Of a DNA stretch of 42,573 nucleotides, positions 34,975 through 42,573 are shown piece by piece. The stretch spans positions 1 through 42,573 of the forward strand of contig JAHHQW010000017.1 of the NCBI GenBank assembly GCA_020026195.1, read 5' to 3'. The notes beneath the pieces were generated by a model that saw nothing but the letters and a program-made list of their open reading frames with translations, was not told the origin of the DNA and did not search any database. Every line of letters begins with the position of its first letter. Position 1 is the stretch's first letter. The stretch is from Prevotella sp. (GTDB lineage Bacteria > Bacteroidota > Bacteroidia > Bacteroidales > Bacteroidaceae). The position numbers were made by a program, and so were the translations under genes.

Positions 34975-35406
34975 ATGAGAAAATTACTAATAGTGCTTCT
35001 GGTAGTATTGTTTAATGTCACGGCAAACATATTCGCACAGTCAGCGCACGAATGCAGGCAGATGCTTGCCGAATATTTTGACATAAGAAGCAGAGAACTT
35101 CCTTACAGCATCGACGACACCGTCGTTGTAGAAAAACTAAATTATGAGAATTGTACGTTAAGGCTCGGTCTGCAAGTCAATGACAGAGGTATGTCGGTAC
35201 AGTCGGTGGCAGACAGACTGTTTGGTGATTCCTGGGCAGACTTTGCTCCTCGTGAAGCCACGGCAGAAATAAAGAACTTTTTAAAGACAATGATTAAGGC
35301 AGGAACACGAATAGAGTTTGTGTTCAAGGGACTTACCACGAACCAGAAAGTAATACACCTTGTAAGTCTGAAACGTCTGGAAGAAGTCTACGGTATGATG
35401 CATTAA
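34975..35406 (+). CDS. small exported protein of unknown function (143 aa)
   Basis: Begins with a strong signal peptide (MRKLLIVLLVVLFNVTANIFAQ). The mature part is about 120 residues, acidic to neutral, with two cysteines (HECRQM and YENCTLRL) that may form a disulfide. It ends in a helix/strand region (IKNFLKTMIKAGTRIEFVFKGLTTNQKVIHLVSL). I do not recognise a family. It has its own consensus promoter and is convergent with the GT2 gene. Confidence 0.65.
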   Translation: MRKLLIVLLVVLFNVTANIFAQSAHECRQMLAEYFDIRSRELPYSIDDTVVVEKLNYENCTLRLGLQVNDRGMSVQSVADRLFGDSWADFAPREATAEIKNFLKTMIKAGTRIEFVFKGLTTNQKVIHLVSLKRLEEVYGMMH

Positions 35407-35467
35407 TTCGGTACATCATACATATAATATTCGGTTTAATTAAATCTTTATCGTTTTCGGATATTAT

Positions 35468-36355
35468 TTATTTTATTGATACATAGTACATTATCCTATA
35501 GATGTTAAATAAAGACATCGAAGGCTTCTTACTACATAAGTTTCTGTATATTCTCTCCCCGTACATACGGTATGCCTGTCTTACGACTGGTGTCATCAGA
35601 CATCTGTTAATCATCTTGGCAGCAGATATAATGCCCGAATAACCTTCCATTTCTTTACGGTGCTCGTGTAATGTACGCAGAGCCTGCTGCGTCTTGTTCA
35701 TAAATTCTGCATTAGAATCATAATCATTCACGGTCACCGGATTGTCGATGTGCAGCATAGGGATATTATCCTCCTTCAGAGCCTTGCCGAAGAGAACATC
35801 CTCGTAGCCGTATTCCTTAAAACTCTCATCAAAAGGAAAACGGAGCATCACGCTGCGCAGAGCCATGAAGTTAGTGGTACGAAACTGCTGGTACGGTTTG
35901 GTATTCCTTACCGAAGCCGGATTCTTATGCTCAAAAGCACACTCGTAGACACATCTCAAGTTAGAAGCATCGTAAGCCGAATCGGCATTATGAATGGCAC
36001 CGTATACAACACCCTGGCAGTCAGCATCCAGATAATCTATTATGAAATCATCCTTGTCAATTCTTACGTCACTGTCCATGAAGATGATGTTATCGTAACG
36101 CGCCGACTGCACCAGAAAATTACGTATGGCAGCACGTCCCGAATTAAAACCACGCTCAATGTAACGGCAGCAGTCCCAGTTGTTTATTTCCCTGTTCCTC
36201 AGTACCGCCTGTCGGTTAGAAGACCCGTCGTCCGCCACGATAATCTCGTAGCGCAGTCCCTCAATGTTACTGCATTGCTGCGATAATTCCCTTACCAACT
36301 CCACGCATGTGTTGTTGTAAGCTGGCATCAGTATGGATAATTCTTTCTTAGACAT
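35468..36355 (-). CDS. family 2 glycosyltransferase
   Basis: A 295-residue GT-A fold enzyme. N-terminal SILMPAYNN and EIIVADDGSSN form the nucleotide-sugar pocket. The metal-binding motif is in IIFMDSDVRID (about residue 95). Acceptor-side motifs include FRTTNFMALRSVML and FDESFKEYGYEDVLFGKAL, the acidic ED likely the catalytic base region. No membrane helix is evident. It transfers a sugar to a lipid-linked or protein-linked acceptor, but donor and acceptor are unknown. It is alone, not in a glycan cluster. The start at 36355 is the only one that keeps the first beta strand. Confidence 0.88.
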   Translation of the reverse strand: MSKKELSILMPAYNNTCVELVRELSQQCSNIEGLRYEIIVADDGSSNRQAVLRNREINNWDCCRYIERGFNSGRAAIRNFLVQSARYDNIIFMDSDVRIDKDDFIIDYLDADCQGVVYGAIHNADSAYDASNLRCVYECAFEHKNPASVRNTKPYQQFRTTNFMALRSVMLRFPFDESFKEYGYEDVLFGKALKEDNIPMLHIDNPVTVNDYDSNAEFMNKTQQALRTLHEHRKEMEGYSGIISAAKMINRCLMTPVVRQAYRMYGERIYRNLCSKKPSMSLFNIYRIMYYVSIK

Positions 36356-36360
36356 CTATG

Positions 36361-36368
36361 CAAAAATA
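36361..36368 (-). promoter_or_regulatory. promoter -7 element abutting the GT2 start codon
   Basis: Minus strand TATTTTTG (36368-36361) followed by C, only 5 bases upstream of the ATG at 36355. The -33 region is weak. It implies a leaderless or nearly leaderless transcript if it is the main promoter. Confidence 0.45.
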
Positions 36369-36407
36369 CAATAATTATTTTAAATGTTACAGCTTTCAAT
36401 AAATAGT

Positions 36408-36439
36408 TTTGAGTTTCTCCCATAATATATATACCTTTG
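36408..36439 (+). promoter_or_regulatory. promoter of the DUF4923 gene
   Basis: TTTG (36408-36411), 20 bp, TACCTTTG (36432-36439); 34 bases before the ATG. Confidence 0.75.
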
Positions 36440-36473
36440 CATTAGGAAATGAAACAAATTATTTACTGCAAAC

Positions 36474-37154
36474 ATGAAAAGATTTAAAATTACATTAGCT
36501 GCATTCTCCATGATGTTTGCGTGCAGTACTAATGTTAGTGCGCAGAGCGATTTAGGAAAACTGCTCGGCGGTTTAATTGAGAGAGTATCTAATGACAGTA
36601 CCGACAGACAGAAGCAGGACGACAAGAAGGGTGGTTTGTTTGAAGGTCTTTCTAACATTTTTAATATCGACAAGATTGCCAGTAGCGAGGACCTCGTCGG
36701 CACATGGAAGTTCACAAGTCCTGCAATCATTTTTGACAGTGAGAATGCTCTTGAAAAGATGGGCGGCAAATTGGCAGCCAAGAGAATGGAAGAGCATGTG
36801 AACGAACTCCTAAATAAATACGGTCTCGTGGAAGATGCCATGACGCTGACATTCAATAACGACAGTACATTCAGACAGAAATACAAGAAACTCAACCTCA
36901 GCGGAACATACAGTGTTGCCGATAAGGAAGTTATACTGAAGTATGCAGGCAGATTCAAGCAGCTTGTAGGAGAGACACAGATAGATGGCCGTGACCTCGT
37001 AATCGTAATGGATATTCACAAACTCAACGAATACATCATCGACCTTGCCCGTCTTTCTCCCGATCCCAAGGCTCAGATGCTCTGCAAGCTCCTTGCCAGA
37101 ATCAAGGACGTAAAGTGCGGTCTGCGTTTTGAGAAGCAGAACGGATGCAGATAA
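36474..37154 (+). CDS. DUF4923 family exported protein
   Basis: A 226-residue protein with signal peptide MKRFKITLAAFSMMFACSTNVSAQ. The mature region opens with a short glycine/leucine helix (DLGKLLGGLIERV). The lipocalin-like core follows: LVGTWKFTSPAIIFDSENALEKMGGKLAAKRMEEHV, LTFNNDSTFRQKYKKLNLSGTYSVADKEVILKY and DIHKLNEYIIDLARL, matching the DUF4923 pattern. Function unknown; probably periplasmic or lipid-binding by fold. Own promoter and terminator. Confidence 0.82.
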   Translation: MKRFKITLAAFSMMFACSTNVSAQSDLGKLLGGLIERVSNDSTDRQKQDDKKGGLFEGLSNIFNIDKIASSEDLVGTWKFTSPAIIFDSENALEKMGGKLAAKRMEEHVNELLNKYGLVEDAMTLTFNNDSTFRQKYKKLNLSGTYSVADKEVILKYAGRFKQLVGETQIDGRDLVIVMDIHKLNEYIIDLARLSPDPKAQMLCKLLARIKDVKCGLRFEKQNGCR

Positions 37155-37167
37155 ATCCCTATACAGA

Positions 37168-37212
37168 CTGATAGTTTACGGCGTATGGCCGTGAGCTATC
37201 AGTATTTTTGTT
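37168..37212 (+). terminator. terminator of the DUF4923 gene
   Basis: CTGATAG (37168-37174) pairs with CTATCAG (37196-37202), enclosing an inner TTACGGC/GCCGTGA pairing, then a T-run. A second small hairpin AAAGCC/GGCTTT (37214-37229) follows. Confidence 0.8.
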
Positions 37213-37366
37213 TAAAGCCGTCAGGCTTTGTCGTAAGTCGTCAGCAGTCAGTTCCAGCTTTTAGTTATTATCATTTACGAACTCTCAGCTAACAGCTTAG
37301 ATACTTCATTTTTTCTGTGGCGGTAAAAATAAGACTTACAGCCACGATATAAATACATTTTTCAAT

Positions 37367-39823
37367 ATGACTTTTAAGACACTCATCACATCATGCCTGT
37401 TGTTATCCTCGCTTACGGCAGGAGCAAACGACTACATACGAGGACTGAGCATTTGGTTCGACCGTCCTTGCGACCTGAATTCTTATGCCATGTGGAATTC
37501 TCCGGGACTTGACCATAACTGGGAGAATAACTCTCTTCCCATTGGCAACGGCAGTATCGGAGCCTGTATCACGGGGTCGATAGCAGCCGAACGCATAACG
37601 CTGAATGAGAAGTCTTTATGGCGCGGAGGTCCAAACACACGTAAGGGCGCAGAATATTACTGGAACGTAAATAAGCAGTCGGCTCATCTCCTCAAAGACA
37701 TACGTAAGGCATTTGCCGAAGGCGATGCGGAACGCGCTGCCGAACTTACACGCAACAACTTCAACGGACTGGCATCATACGAAGATTATGCCGAAGATCC
37801 ATTCCGTTTTGGTTCGTTTACGTCGATGGGAGAGATGTACATAGAAACCGGTCTCAGCGAGATAGGAATGAAAAACTACCGTCGTGCCCTTTCGCTCGAT
37901 TCGGCACTCTGCGTGGTAAGTTTCGAGAAAGACGGAGTAAACTACGAACGTAAGTCGTTCGTGTCATATCCCGACAGCGCCATGGTGATGCGCTACACGG
38001 CGGACCGCCCCGGCTGCCAGTCGCTAACTCTTCGTTATGCTCCTACGCTTGCCCTTGACGGAGAAATGCAGCGTGTCAGTGACAGCGAGGTATTATTTTC
38101 TGGTCGTGTAAAGAACAACGACATGAAATATGCCCTGCGCATACGAGCCTTTCATCGTGGCGGAACATTAGATGTCACACCCGAAGGATACATCGTCACA
38201 AAGGATGCCGACGAAGTGGTTTTCATAATCACAGCCGATACAGACTATAAGATAAACTTCAATCCAGACTTTACCGATTCAAAGGCGTATGTCGGTGTCA
38301 ATCCCGTAGAGTCTACATTAAAAATGATGGAAAATGCAGCGTCACATTCGTTTGACGAACTCTGTGCACGCCATAAGGCAGATTATACATCACTCTTCAA
38401 CCGCGTCCGACTGAGTATCAATCCCAACGCACCTGTTACCATGCAGCTGCCTGCCGTAGCGGATATGCCGACATACAAGCGACTTGCACGCTATCGTGAA
38501 GGCAATCCCGACTATCAGTTAGAGGAAATCTATTATCAGTATGGCCGTTACCTTCTTATAGCATCATCACGCAAGGGCAGTCTCCCTGCCAATCTTCAGG
38601 GACTGTGGGCAAACGGCATAGATTCTCCCTGGCATGGCGACTATCACAACAACATTAACATTCAGATGAATTACTGGCCGGTGTGTTCAGCCAATCTTTC
38701 AGAGTGTGCCGAACCACTGTTCGACTATATCCGCACACTTGAGAAACCCGGTGAGGTTACGGCAAAGAGCTATTTCGGAGCTCGCGGATGGACGGCATCA
38801 ATCTCTGGTAACATCTTCGGATTTACGGCACCGCTCTCCAGTACAGACATGTCGTGGAACTTCTCACCTATGGCAGGTCCGTGGCTTGCCACACATCTGT
38901 GGGAATACTACGACTACACACGCGACATAGATTTCCTGAAGTCTGTTTATCACCTTATAAAGACCAGCGCACAGTTTGCCACCGACTGTCTGTGGCATCG
39001 CGACGACGGAACATACACCGCGGCACCTTCTACTTCGCCCGAACACGGACCTATAGACAGTGGCGCGACATTCTCTCATGCAGTAATCAGAGAGATTCTT
39101 ACAGATGCCATCGAGGCTTCAAAGGTTCTTAAATGCGATGCTGCCGAGCGTAACGAATGGCAGAAAGTATTAAATAGCATAGTGCCTTACAAGACAGGTC
39201 GTTACGGTCAGCTGATGGAATGGTCGCAGGACATCGACGACCCCAAGGACGAACACCGACATGTAAACCATCTTTTCGGACTTTACCCCGGACATACCAT
39301 ATCGCCGCTTACCACTCCCTCGCTTGCCGAAGCATCAAAGGTTGTGTTAGAGCATCGTGGTGATGGTGCGACAGGGTGGAGCATGGGGTGGAAACTTAAC
39401 CTGTGGGCACACCTCTTGGATGGTAACCATTCTTACAGACTGTTCCGTAATCTCTTGAGTCACGGAACATTAGATAATCTTTGGGACAGTCATCCGCCAT
39501 TCCAGATTGATGGAAACTTTGGCGGTACGGCAGGTATCACCGAAATGCTTATGCAGAGCGAGAATGGTACGATACATCTGCTTCCGGCCATTCCCGACGT
39601 ATGGGCAGAAGGCAGCGTAAAGGGACTGCGTGCCCGTGGCAACTTCACCACAGACATCGAATGGAACAATGGTACACTCAAGTCGGCCGTACTTCATTCT
39701 GCATCGGGTGGCAGATGCAACATCCATTACAGAGGTAACAACATAATGCTTAAGACCAAGAAAGGACGTTTCTACAGAATTACCTATGCCGACGAAACAT
39801 TAAGAGTTAAAGAAGTAAGATAG
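37367..39823 (+). CDS. secreted GH95 alpha-L-fucosidase
   Basis: An 818-residue enzyme with signal peptide MTFKTLITSCLLLSSLTAGA. The N-terminal beta domain has LPIGNGSIGACITGSIAAERITLNEKSLWRGGPNT. The (alpha/alpha)6 catalytic domain has SLPANLQGLWANGIDSPWHGDYHNNINIQMNYWPV, with the two catalytic-site asparagines (Asn429, Asn431), APSTSPEHGPIDSGATF with the general acid Glu559, and FQIDGNFGGTAGITEML near the C-terminus. These match the GH95 1,2-alpha-L-fucosidase family, which trims terminal fucose from mucin, milk or plant glycans by inversion; some members act on galactose. It is not accompanied by SusC/D genes. No clear promoter was found in the 150-base gap upstream. Confidence 0.95.
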   Translation: MTFKTLITSCLLLSSLTAGANDYIRGLSIWFDRPCDLNSYAMWNSPGLDHNWENNSLPIGNGSIGACITGSIAAERITLNEKSLWRGGPNTRKGAEYYWNVNKQSAHLLKDIRKAFAEGDAERAAELTRNNFNGLASYEDYAEDPFRFGSFTSMGEMYIETGLSEIGMKNYRRALSLDSALCVVSFEKDGVNYERKSFVSYPDSAMVMRYTADRPGCQSLTLRYAPTLALDGEMQRVSDSEVLFSGRVKNNDMKYALRIRAFHRGGTLDVTPEGYIVTKDADEVVFIITADTDYKINFNPDFTDSKAYVGVNPVESTLKMMENAASHSFDELCARHKADYTSLFNRVRLSINPNAPVTMQLPAVADMPTYKRLARYREGNPDYQLEEIYYQYGRYLLIASSRKGSLPANLQGLWANGIDSPWHGDYHNNINIQMNYWPVCSANLSECAEPLFDYIRTLEKPGEVTAKSYFGARGWTASISGNIFGFTAPLSSTDMSWNFSPMAGPWLATHLWEYYDYTRDIDFLKSVYHLIKTSAQFATDCLWHRDDGTYTAAPSTSPEHGPIDSGATFSHAVIREILTDAIEASKVLKCDAAERNEWQKVLNSIVPYKTGRYGQLMEWSQDIDDPKDEHRHVNHLFGLYPGHTISPLTTPSLAEASKVVLEHRGDGATGWSMGWKLNLWAHLLDGNHSYRLFRNLLSHGTLDNLWDSHPPFQIDGNFGGTAGITEMLMQSENGTIHLLPAIPDVWAEGSVKGLRARGNFTTDIEWNNGTLKSAVLHSASGGRCNIHYRGNNIMLKTKKGRFYRITYADETLRVKEVR

Positions 39824-39877
39824 ACGGAAACCGTATACTGTGCGACGTCGCAGTATGGTACACAGATAAGATATAAT

Positions 39878-39922
39878 AAAAGCGTTATGACGGAACACTT
39901 TCCAAGTCATAACGCTTTTTTT
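39878..39922. terminator. bidirectional terminator between GH95 and the 32-residue ORF
   Basis: A perfect 14-bp stem AAAAGCGTTATGAC (39878-39891)/GTCATAACGCTTTT (39906-39919) with a 14-nt loop and a T-run to 39922. The opposite side is also A-rich, so it can serve the leftward small ORF. Confidence 0.88.
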
Positions 39923-39955
39923 AAGCATGATGCTATGCTATCTGCATAACTGATG

Positions 39956-40054
39956 TTATGCGTTCTTTGCTTTTTTCTTCTTGGCTTTCCAAAATAGTCT
40001 TACGATGCCTATTACACAGTAAGCTATAATTATGCCAATAATAATGTCTATCAT
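39956..40054 (-). CDS. 32-residue single-helix membrane peptide
   Basis: A short ORF too small for the usual size cut-off: 32 codons plus stop. An N-terminal MIDIIIGIIIAYCVIGIV is a single, very hydrophobic helix of about 18 residues. It is followed by RLFWK and a lysine-rich tail (AKKKKAKNA), the positive-inside arrangement of a small inner-membrane protein with cytosolic C-terminus. It is followed within about 35 bases by the bidirectional terminator. A -7-like TATATTG lies on the minus strand near 40087, one T short of consensus. The amino-acid pattern is not what random AT-rich DNA gives, but without homologs it stays a candidate. Confidence 0.6.
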   Translation of the reverse strand: MIDIIIGIIIAYCVIGIVRLFWKAKKKKAKNA

Positions 40055-40158
40055 AGTGTTTAAGGTTTTAAAATCAGGTGCAATATATGAATTATTCATG
40101 TAAGTTCCAAATTATATGCACAAAATCATTCTTTATTGCCTATAATATTGTACAAATG

Positions 40159-40190
40159 TTTGTTTTTAACGCATAAAACCTTTACATTTG
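40159..40190 (+). promoter_or_regulatory. promoter of the 40218-41084 lipoprotein gene
   Basis: TTTG (40159-40162), 20 bp, TACATTTG (40183-40190), 27 bases before the ATG. Full consensus. Confidence 0.77.
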
Positions 40191-40217
40191 TATTTAATTA
40201 ACTGATGTGTATTTTGT

Positions 40218-41084
40218 ATGAAGACCAAACTATATCTGTTTCTTTTGATTGCAGTGTCCGTATTGATGATGGGCTGTTCTGACAGTGATGATGAAGAAGA
40301 TGTTACTCCGAGTCCCGAATTTAAGGAAGGCTATGTATCGAGGTTAAAAGTCTACGACCTCAATAATCCAGGCAGTGAACCCAAGACAATAAAGATGTAT
40401 TACAACTCGCAGAGACGAGTTGACGGCGTTCACTGGGGTACTAACGTTCCCAATCGTACTGCATGGAAGTTTGTGTATGCCGGTGACAGGATAAATATTG
40501 AGATGACAGGTGATACAGCCGGAATTGAACGTTACTTTACAATGGATGCACAGGGCAGGGTTTCTGATATGTTCTATAAATCTTCTGGTCATACCTCTCA
40601 GACATCTTTTGTCTACGAAACAGACCGCCTCGTTAGTCTTACTAACAGCCTGAATGGTGCTTCAGAACCCTCTGTCATGTCGCGCTTTACATGGAACGGC
40701 AGCGTAATAAGCGATGTAAATACAGATGTACGTAACTCTGGCAGAGATTCATTGAACATCAGTTCTTCAATCATCTATGATGAGTTTGCACTCAACAATT
40801 CTAACATTGATCTTAATATTATACTTGATGCCTTGAACGGAATAGTGCCTGAGTATAGTGAAGTTCCAATGCTTTTAAAGATATGCGGCAGCACACCGTC
40901 ACATCTTATACTGCGACATATGCAGAAGTCGGTAAATGCTGTATCTGACGAGATATGCAGCGAACGTAGTTATCAGGTACTGAGCTACAGTATGCAGCAG
41001 GGACGTATCGCAATGATAGAGACCGAGAACAAGACAGACGGCACACACCTGAAAATAAATATTATATATAAGAGTGATAATTAG
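40218..41084 (+). CDS. lipoprotein of unknown function, possibly DUF4595-like
   Basis: A 288-residue lipoprotein: MKTKLYLFLLIAVSVLMMGC, lipidated Cys at residue 20, then an acidic tether (SDSDDEEDVTPSPE). The mature part is beta-rich with short strand-turn units such as IKMYYNSQRRVDGVHW, YFTMDAQGRVSDMFY and FVYETDRLVSLTN. These resemble the RHS/YD-like 'YDxxGRL' units of DUF4595 proteins in Bacteroidales. It is probably anchored in the outer membrane; function unknown. Own promoter; the stop codon lies within the first stem-loop of the structured block that follows. Confidence 0.65.
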   Translation: MKTKLYLFLLIAVSVLMMGCSDSDDEEDVTPSPEFKEGYVSRLKVYDLNNPGSEPKTIKMYYNSQRRVDGVHWGTNVPNRTAWKFVYAGDRINIEMTGDTAGIERYFTMDAQGRVSDMFYKSSGHTSQTSFVYETDRLVSLTNSLNGASEPSVMSRFTWNGSVISDVNTDVRNSGRDSLNISSSIIYDEFALNNSNIDLNIILDALNGIVPEYSEVPMLLKICGSTPSHLILRHMQKSVNAVSDEICSERSYQVLSYSMQQGRIAMIETENKTDGTHLKINIIYKSDN

Positions 41085-41239
41085 GCACATACATTCTTAT
41101 GTGCTAAGATGTAAACTGAAAGCCGTACATCTTCGCTAAAAGCCCTTTCTTGTCAGAGCTTTCACACGTGTTGCAGCGTGCTAAGTCACGTGTGTAAGTT
41201 TGCAGATTTGCGTGTGCTTGTCTGCAAACTTACACACGT
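41081..41239 (+). other. dense run of abutting stem-loops
   Basis: Five hairpins follow one another almost without gaps: TTAGGCACAT/ATGTGCTAA (41081-41107), AAGATGTA/TACATCTT (41106-41133), AAAGC/GCTTT (41139-41162), CACACGTG/CACGTGTG (41163-41194, loop 16) and an 18-bp perfect stem ACGTGTGTAAGTTTGCAG (41188-41205)/CTGCAAACTTACACACGT (41222-41239, loop 16). The last two share 41188-41194, so they are mutually exclusive in RNA. The last is followed by a T-rich stretch and could terminate the lipoprotein transcript. The block may be a structured RNA, an attenuator-like switch or a mobile hairpin element; sequence alone cannot tell. Confidence 0.5.
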
Positions 41240-41250
41240 TTACTTTTTCT
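41188..41250 (+). terminator. long-stem terminator-like hairpin after the lipoprotein gene
   Basis: The 18-bp perfect inverted repeat (41188-41205/41222-41239) is followed by TTACTTTTTCTT. The stem is longer and the T-run less continuous than in the other terminators of this window, so termination is plausible but not certain. Confidence 0.5.
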
Positions 41251-41454
41251 TCATGTCGAGCCCATCTGTTTTCAGATATATTATATACATCACATTCAGA
41301 TAAAATGTGACGGATAAACTATCCAAAGAAAAAAGCGAAATTCTTTATAGTTAACAGCCATAGACATATGTGTTTTTTTATTTTGTCATCTTTATCTGAT
41401 ATAAATTACTTACTTTTGTAAAGTATAATTCATTTTTATAAAGTAAAAACACAC
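41251..41454. other. AT-rich leader region before the KAP-like gene
   Basis: About 200 bases without an ORF. It contains a -7-like TACTTTTG (41411-41418), 36 bases before the start codon of the last gene; the nearest TTTG upstream (41382-41385) is 25 bp away, so the promoter is not fully consensus. A repeated TATAAAG/GTAAAGTA motif lies near 41418-41445. Confidence 0.4.
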
Positions 41455-42573
41455 ATGGAAAGTCACGATCTAACAAAGAGCGAAGAACAGGAGTTCTACA
41501 TTCCCATAGATTCATATATAGAAAATTTTAAGACACATCTCAGATCGCATCCACGAACAATCTTCTCGGCTAAGTTTGGTGATGGTAAATCTTATTTTCT
41601 GAACAAGATACAGGAAGATGAAACATTTAAATATTACACGTTCCTCACGATACATCCCATTAACTATCAGGTAGAAAGCAATAAAGATATATTCGAACTG
41701 GTAAAGAGAGATATACTGTTGCAGATGCTTGCGAACAAAATGATAGCCGAAGACTACGAGATACCAGATTCAGTTGCTATACAGTTCTTTGTACAGAATA
41801 ATGCAGGTACGGTTGCAGAATTCTTTATTTCCTCATTGGCAAATATAAATGCAGATAGCAAACTCTATACGGATATAACGTCAGGTTATGCCGCTTTTGG
41901 TTTTGTACGTAAGCTAAAAGCTAAATATAAAGAATTTAAAAATAGATGTTCGAATGAAGAATATATAGAGCAGTTCTTTACCAAAACCGATAATATACCA
42001 TCTGTAGAATACGATGCCATTTCAAAGATAATCAGTAGTAATATTAAGACTTATCAGGAAAAGAATCATAAAAAGGTTGTTCTTATATTTGAAGATATGG
42101 ACAGAATAGATCCTGCTCATCTTTTCCGTATTATGAATGTTCTTTCTGCTCAGATGGACCTTCCATATATTGCAAAAGACAATCCTGACGATACATTAAA
42201 TAAGTATGGATTTGATAATATCGTTTTAGTGTTGGATTATGATAACTTAGAGAAGATATACCATCATTTCTATGGTCCGGATACAGATTTTAGCGGATAT
42301 ATTTCTAAGTTCTCACCACGAGGATATTTCCATTATTCTTTAAAAGAGATACGGCGAGAGTATGTGTATAAAGAATTAAAACGATTAACAGAATTACCTT
42401 GTAGAATTCTTGAAAAAATTATAACAAATGAGGATATAGACAATTTAGATCTTAGAAAAATCGTAGAATCAATTAAAGATGTAGACTCACAGATTTTATA
42501 TAATGCATCAGTTGATGTTGATGGTAAGTCAATAATAAGCAGTTATAGAATCTTACAGATGACTATAATAATG
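41455..42573 (+). CDS. KAP-like P-loop NTPase, 5' part only (cut by window end)
   Basis: An open frame from ATG 41455 to the right edge, 373 codons with no stop; the gene continues outside. There is no signal peptide. A Walker A-like loop FSAKFGDGKSYFL lies at residues 37-49 (Lys45, Ser46; Ala39 replaces the first Gly of GxxxxGKS), and Walker B KVVLIFEDMDRID at 207-219 with Glu213-Asp214 and the Asp-Arg pair. The F-G-x-G-K-S and [DE]D-x-D-R pair is typical of KAP and related STAND-like P-loop NTPases, often in phage-defence or membrane-linked systems. The 160 residues between them are helical, and a later IVLVLDYDNLEKIYHHFYG (about 260-280) fits a sensor strand. The second half is AT-rich with TTA/AGA/AAA codons, unlike the core genes to its left, suggesting an accessory gene. 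Function is inferred only from the fold. Confidence 0.72.
   Translation, partial: MESHDLTKSEEQEFYIPIDSYIENFKTHLRSHPRTIFSAKFGDGKSYFLNKIQEDETFKYYTFLTIHPINYQVESNKDIFELVKRDILLQMLANKMIAEDYEIPDSVAIQFFVQNNAGTVAEFFISSLANINADSKLYTDITSGYAAFGFVRKLKAKYKEFKNRCSNEEYIEQFFTKTDNIPSVEYDAISKIISSNIKTYQEKNHKKVVLIFEDMDRIDPAHLFRIMNVLSAQMDLPYIAKDNPDDTLNKYGFDNIVLVLDYDNLEKIYHHFYGPDTDFSGYISKFSPRGYFHYSLKEIRREYVYKELKRLTELPCRILEKIITNEDIDNLDLRKIVESIKDVDSQILYNASVDVDGKSIISSYRILQMTIIM

Noticed and set aside
41081..41239. Retron non-coding RNA or integron attC site
   Set aside because: No reverse transcriptase or integrase is visible, the next gene is an NTPase, and the characteristic branching-guanosine or R-box pattern was not recognised.

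Overview
This window looks like a chromosomal segment from a Bacteroidales bacterium, most likely Prevotella-like. Three things point there. Many genes are preceded by the Bacteroidetes promoter (TTTG or TTG, about 19-20 bp, then TAnnTTTG). The window carries families typical of the phylum: a Porin_10-like barrel, OMP_b-brl_3-type and TonB-dependent receptors, an omega/Rpb6-like RNA polymerase subunit, DUF4293 and DUF4923 proteins, and a GH95 fucosidase. Most exported proteins have signal peptides or lipoboxes of the Bacteroidetes style (SxC, MGC). I see no rRNA, tRNA, CRISPR array, transposase or integrase. Assignments come from reading motifs by eye, not from database searches.

Layout. 1-3.8 kb: a MATE exporter (minus), then panB tightly linked to an MFS transporter. 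3.8-9.3 kb: an OMP_b-brl_3-type outer-membrane barrel behind a tandem dyad, then a TonB-dependent receptor. 9.6-11.6 kb: a secreted GH65-like enzyme. 11.7-16.4 kb (minus): uvrB, then a small membrane protein overlapping a Porin_10-like protein. 16.5-18.2 kb: bamD, rpoZ-like and DUF4293. 18.6-21.5 kb (minus): methylmalonyl-CoA epimerase, carboxyltransferase, a small OadG/MmdE-like subunit and a biotin carrier, closed by a terminator with no membrane beta subunit. 21.6-23.8 kb: a secreted subtilisin-like protease. 24-26.3 kb (minus): SIMPL protein, pabB and pabC. 26.5-29.3 kb: pyruvate phosphate dikinase. 29.4-29.7 kb (minus): a small unknown protein. 30.1-34.9 kb: a compact run kdsA, kdsD, exported phospholipase-D-like enzyme, NUC1-type nuclease lipoprotein and fimbrillin-like lipoprotein. 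35-41 kb: a small exported protein, a GT2 glycosyltransferase (minus), a DUF4923 protein, a GH95 alpha-L-fucosidase, a 32-residue membrane peptide (minus) and a lipoprotein. 41.1-41.24 kb: a dense block of stem-loops. 41.455 kb to the right edge: the start of a KAP-like P-loop NTPase, cut by the window end.

Most of the window is core metabolism and envelope biology: pantothenate, folate, KDO, propionate/succinate C1 transfer, PEP/pyruvate interconversion, outer-membrane assembly and DNA repair. The less ordinary parts are the paired inverted repeats upstream of the 3980-6859 barrel, the carboxylase operon lacking its sodium-pump subunit, the KDO operon carrying two exported phosphodiesterases, the unlisted small membrane ORF, and the right edge, where a structured intergenic block precedes an AT-rich KAP-like NTPase that may open a defence or other accessory region.
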